The notes beneath the pieces were generated by a model. That model saw only the letters and a program-made list of their open reading frames with translations. It made no database searches and was not told the origin of the DNA. DNA of 64,000 nt, taken from assembly GCA_036583965.1 (NCBI GenBank), contig JAZBQD010000034.1, positions 6,159,476 through 6,223,475 on the forward strand, in the 5' to 3' direction. Within the stretch, counting starts at the first letter, position 1. The number at the start of each line of letters is the position of its first letter. A program made the translations under genes and the position numbers. The stretch comes from Prunella strophiata. Lineage: Eukaryota > Chordata > Aves > Passeriformes > Prunellidae. Of the stretch, positions 60,480-64,000 are shown piece after piece.

Positions 60480-61968
60480 CTCAGGACTAAAATAGTCTTG
60501 TCTGTCTGCATCTGTCTGCGTGGTCAGTGGCTGCTCCTCACCCACAGATCCAGAGGATGCTTTTTGCCTCCTGCAGTCGTGGCTGTGTGTGGGAGTTGTG
60601 ATGTATTCTCCTGCATTCACTTTGGGTTTTTCATCTCAGTCTCCTTTCATTACTCTCTCCTCAATCTTTCAGACCAAATAGGATTCCAATTAATGATGAA
60701 TTGTCAGTGACAAATCACTGCCTTTTGTTTCCAGCAATGCCTCTCTTTGTTAGCTTCACTTTGCAAAAGCAACTAAATCAGTGGAAAGTAAAAATATATA
60801 TTTACTTTTTTTTCCTTCTTAAAGGAAGCTTTCATTCTCTCTCTCTCTTGTAACTCCATATCTGGAAGACACTTCTCCCAGCCTGGTTGCTTTCTGCCAT
60901 CCTAAAAAAGATTTGAGATCCCAGGGGTTCAGCTTGAGTGGATCTAAGCACTGTGTTATAAGGATGAGCTCCCTTGACCAAAGTAAAAGACATAACAGTG
61001 CCAGGAAAGTGATATCTATATTGAAATGAAAATATATATATAAAATTGTAACAAAAGCAGAAATGCTGCCACCAAAGGCCATAGAAATGAAGGCCATCAT
61101 CATAGTTGGCTTTTCAGTTCCTGAAGCATTTTCCTGAGATGGGCCCCCAAGGATATCCATTGTCCATAACACTTTTTCTTATACCTTCCTGAGAAATGCA
61201 GGCTGTGTCAGGAGAAAAATAAGGTCCAGAAGAAAAACTAATTCCCTAAATCATATGAAAAGCTAGAAGCTGGGGAGGAAACAATTCAATGCCATTAACT
61301 TTTATCACACCCTAAGTTGAGCAAAACAATCCTTTGAGATTATAAATAATGCTCAACCTGCTTCACTCTATTCCCCAGCACTAATAAATACAGCAGCATT
61401 AGAGGCAATAAATGGGAGTCCCAAACTAAGATCACCTTCTTCCTAATCCTGAGAGCAGCACAATATTAAGCCTTCAGGAAAAATAAGTTCTGAAAAGGAA
61501 ACTACTTATTAAAAACTTTAGGGGTGAAAAAAATGAGAGGAAATTATAAAAAGAAGAGGAGCAATAAATTGTGTCCATATGTATTGCTTGGAAATAAAAT
61601 GCCAACGATATTCTGGAGTGAGACTGCTGACAATTTATATTTTGCTATCTAACCAGTAGCTATGGAAAATTCTCAGTGGTACTGACAGGGCCAGGCCAGC
61701 AGGCACCAGAGAGGAGCTGCCAACAGCCCACATTGGCAACTTCATCTTAGTGCCTGTTAAAATGGTGATATCCTGCTGCACCCCATGCTGGGGTATTGGA
61801 GCTTCTTCCATGCCTTTTGCTAGGAAATAAATATTTTTTTAGCTCACATTGACATGTGGGAGTGCTTGTGGAGACCCTGAAGTCCCTTGGATGAGCTCCT
61901 AATTTTGTACTGTTCAAGTGCTAAAGTGTCATTGACCCAGAAACAAATTCATTCAATAAAAATATTGA
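60480..61968. other. Non-coding stretch, no gene recognised
   Basis: Holds a short CT run at 60836-60848 and ATATATAT near 61033. The minus frame 60819-61172 (117 codons) includes a hydrophobic stretch, but I recognise no family and see no supporting exon context. Confidence 0.6.
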
Positions 61969-62391
61969 ATGAGAGGAGAGGAGAGGAGGAGAGGAGAGGA
62001 GAGAGGAGAGTAGAGGAGAGGAGAGGAGAGGAGAGATGAGCTGGAGACAGAGGACGAGGAGAGGAGAGGAGAGAGAGGAGAGGAAGAGGACGCAGAGAGG
62101 GAGAGGAGAGGAGAGGAGAGGAAGGAGAGGAGGAGGACGAGGAATGAGAGGAGAGGAGAGGAGAGAGGAGAGGAGAGGAGAGGACGAGGAGAGGAGAGGA
62201 GAGGAGAGGCAGAGGAGAGGAGAGGAGGAGAGGAGAGGAGAGGAGAGGAGAGGAGAGGAGAGGAGAGGAGAGGAGAGGAGAGGAGAGGAGAGGAGAGGAG
62301 AGGAGAGGAGAGGAGAGGAGAGGAGAGGAGAGGAGAGGAGAGGAGAGGAGAGGAGAGGAGAGGAGAGGAGAGGAGAGGAGAGGAGAGGAGG
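61969..62391. repeat. (GGAGA)n purine microsatellite
   Basis: About 420 bases of G and A. The left half (61969-62225) is interrupted by CG, CA and T changes and by irregular GGAGG steps. The right part (62226-62390) is a pure pentanucleotide array, 165 bases or 33 perfect units. Long frames on both strands (L-S-S-P repeats on minus, E-R-R-G-E repeats on plus) are artefacts. The pure part implies recent expansion. Its true length may differ from the assembly. Confidence 0.97.
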
Positions 62392-63857
62392 CACATGAAG
62401 TTCCTCTCTGAGTTTAAAATGTTGATGGCTCAAAGTCAGAGATCTGAGCAAAATAAAAGAGATTTATTCCTGCAGTAAGTGCAGCACTTTTGTGTTGTTT
62501 AAACCTAATGTATCAAAATTGAGCTTTCCCATCAAAGGTGGCTATTCCCTGAGATATCCCAGAGCAGATATTCAGGAGACAATGCTGTGCTGATTTGAGC
62601 TGAAAGCTTGCCAAATGAAACCTGTTCTTACTTACAGGAGATAATCTGCAAGAAGGGAGCCTGCAGGAGGTGCTAAAGAAATTCATATTTGTGCATTTGG
62701 TGGTGTATTATTCTTCTCTGGACACTGGCACAGTGATTTATGGCATTCTTTTGACACAGAGGGATGAAATCTCTGACAGCACTGCAGACTGAACTGAATT
62801 GTCATCTCCTTACCACACTTACTGTAGTACAACTGCTTAAACATTGACAAATACATGGAGCATCAGTGTGCATGACTGCACTCCTAGAGCAGCTAAAAGT
62901 CTGAGTGCACTAGCTTTGATACAGAGAAAGACAGGTATTATGAAAACCAACTCAAATATATGGTAAAATAACCCTTTAAATCCTTTAGATTTAAATCCCT
63001 TATGTAGCTTTACCTAGAAAACAAATATATTGTGTCAATTTGTCCTATAGATAATTTTCATGAATTAATCTTAACTTGTAAATATTCTAGAGGAAACACT
63101 TAGCTGTACTGATGTGTTTACTTGTATATGAATTTTTAAATTTGTTTAAACAATCAGAACTAGTCACTCAGTGAGGGGCAACAAAAAATCATCAACTCCC
63201 CACAGCTCTACAGCTCCTGCTACCTGAGCTGTGCTATTCTTTTAAATAAATATCTCAAGAATGCACCATAAGCTCCAATGTGTTTGCATAGGGTTAAAAT
63301 AGTTGCAGTTAGCAAATATATTTATTGGTTTGTTGTTATTTTTTTGGTAAATTCACCCTAGGAGGAGAAAAGGTCAGATTTAATAGAGAATTATTCCCTA
63401 TAAGGGTTTAAGACAGATCTTAAACGAATGTTCTGCACCAAAGTTATTTTTTGTGTGCAAAATTAGAGAGTTAAGAGACTTTGAAATCTCTCATTCACCT
63501 CTTAGTCACCTCTCCTGAGATGTGTATTGAATAACAATGAAATAAAAGTCATTGTGCTCTGTATTTTTTTTAGCCACTGACTTGAGCTTTCAAGATCTGT
63601 GTAATAACAGCAGAAATATTCACAGCTGACTAACTGGCAAGGGGCTATTTATGGAGCAACCTCTGAAGGTTTTCATCCTTTCAAAGTTGAGAAGGTAAAA
63701 AGCCCAAAGTTCCTTTGGGTGTCTCTGTCTTTGAGGGTCTCCAACACCAGAAGCTGATCCTGCCCTTGCACAGGGGATTTTGTTTCCCCCATTCCTACAG
63801 GAGCCTTGCTAAAGGAAGAGTTTGGGAGGCAAATGAAGTTTGGTTTCTGATGGGGCC
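62392..63857. other. Non-coding stretch, no gene recognised
   Basis: AT-rich, unique-looking sequence. No exon, RNA gene or clear mobile element. The last ~250 bases could belong to the LTR-like element that follows, if that is a 3' LTR. Confidence 0.6.
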
Positions 63858-64000
63858 TGTGGGAAATGGATTTATAGAAAATTTTTACAGTTTGATAGAA
63901 GGTTTATATATGATGAAGGTTTATATTTGTATGTAAACTTTGAGGTAAGAAATGTTGACTTAGAAATGTTATGGAATAGGATAGACATTGCTGAGACAGA
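63858..64000 (+). mobile_element. Possible LTR start, truncated by window edge
   Basis: From TGTGGGAAATGG to the edge the sequence is A/T/G-rich and short of C, with TTTATAGAAAATTTTTACAG, GTAAACTTTGAGGTAAGAAA and GGAATAGGATAGACATTGC. This resembles the U3 start of passerine retroviral LTRs as I remember them, and it begins with TG. Only ~140 bases are visible, with no CA end, TATA box or target duplication in view, so the call is weak. Confidence 0.35.

Noticed and set aside
60009..60620. Frames of 69-135 codons with repeating W-G-Y-S or S-G-N-T-L motifs, resembling a repeat protein
   Set aside because: They arise from the 34-bp and 43-bp minisatellites. Neither period is a multiple of three, so the frame shifts between units.
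60819..61172. 117-codon minus frame with a hydrophobic stretch, considered as a membrane-protein exon or retroviral fragment
   Set aside because: No family motif recognised and no neighbouring exon or retroviral frame.
61921..62451. Open frames of 120-176 codons on both strands (L-S-S-P repeats and E-R-R-G-E repeats)
   Set aside because: They are translations of the GGAGA array, which has no stop codons in several frames.
1..64000. Search for tRNA, rRNA, CRISPR arrays, operons and bacterial promoters
   Set aside because: No tRNA box B or cloverleaf, no rRNA motif, no spaced direct repeats of CRISPR type and no dense coding were seen; the sequence is vertebrate-like.

Overview
The window reads as non-coding nuclear DNA from a bird, most likely a songbird. 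The evidence is four or more fragments of CR1, the dominant bird LINE. Two end in the conserved CR1 3' block, with one or more copies of the ATTCTATG-type tail. The rest of the sequence is AT-rich, CpG-poor and rich in microsatellites. Two stretches (23.6-23.95 kb and the last ~140 bases) look like LTRs of endogenous retroviruses; this and the CR1 subtype suggest a passerine, but that is inference. I recognise no protein-coding gene, tRNA, rRNA, CRISPR array or bacterial feature. The long open frames are either translations of simple repeats (26.7-27.1, 28.4, 44.6-44.9 and 62.0-62.4 kb) or unremarkable frames with no recognisable domain. The window is therefore probably intergenic or deep intronic.

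Layout. 1-22.6 kb: mostly unique-looking AT-rich sequence with short tandem repeats, namely a 27-bp pair at 2.5 kb, an ATT/GTT array at 4.9 kb, T32 at 5.34 kb, a TTTTCACCTG minisatellite at 5.6 kb, a 15-bp repeat at 8.3 kb and an 18-bp pair at 20.8 kb. 23.5-29 kb: the main repeat cluster, with a minus-strand LTR, two plus-strand CR1 3' ends, and a duplicated ~120-190 bp segment whose two copies each run directly into a GGAAA-type purine tract. The first tract then switches to a pyrimidine tract. 29-44.5 kb: mostly unique sequence, with a dispersed ~84 bp pair at 38.4 and 42.25 kb.

44.6-46.1 kb: a sharp compositional sandwich of a 324-bp TTTTG-type block, a ~265-bp CpG-rich patch, and ~790 bp of almost pure A/T containing a perfect 15-bp-arm hairpin. 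46-59.9 kb: unique sequence with two minus-strand CR1 remnants at 52.1 and 53.55 kb. 59.9-60.5 kb: a CR1 3' end in which one 34-bp internal stretch has been amplified to seven exact-period units, followed at once by an unrelated 43-bp array. 62.0-62.4 kb: a GGAGA array with 33 perfect units. 63.86 kb to the end: a possible LTR cut by the window edge.

No new gene system is visible. The most unusual structures are the CR1-born minisatellite with its adjoining second array, the duplicated segment with paired purine tracts, and the TTTTG / CpG / AT sandwich. Repeat family names rest on recall of consensus features, not on a search.
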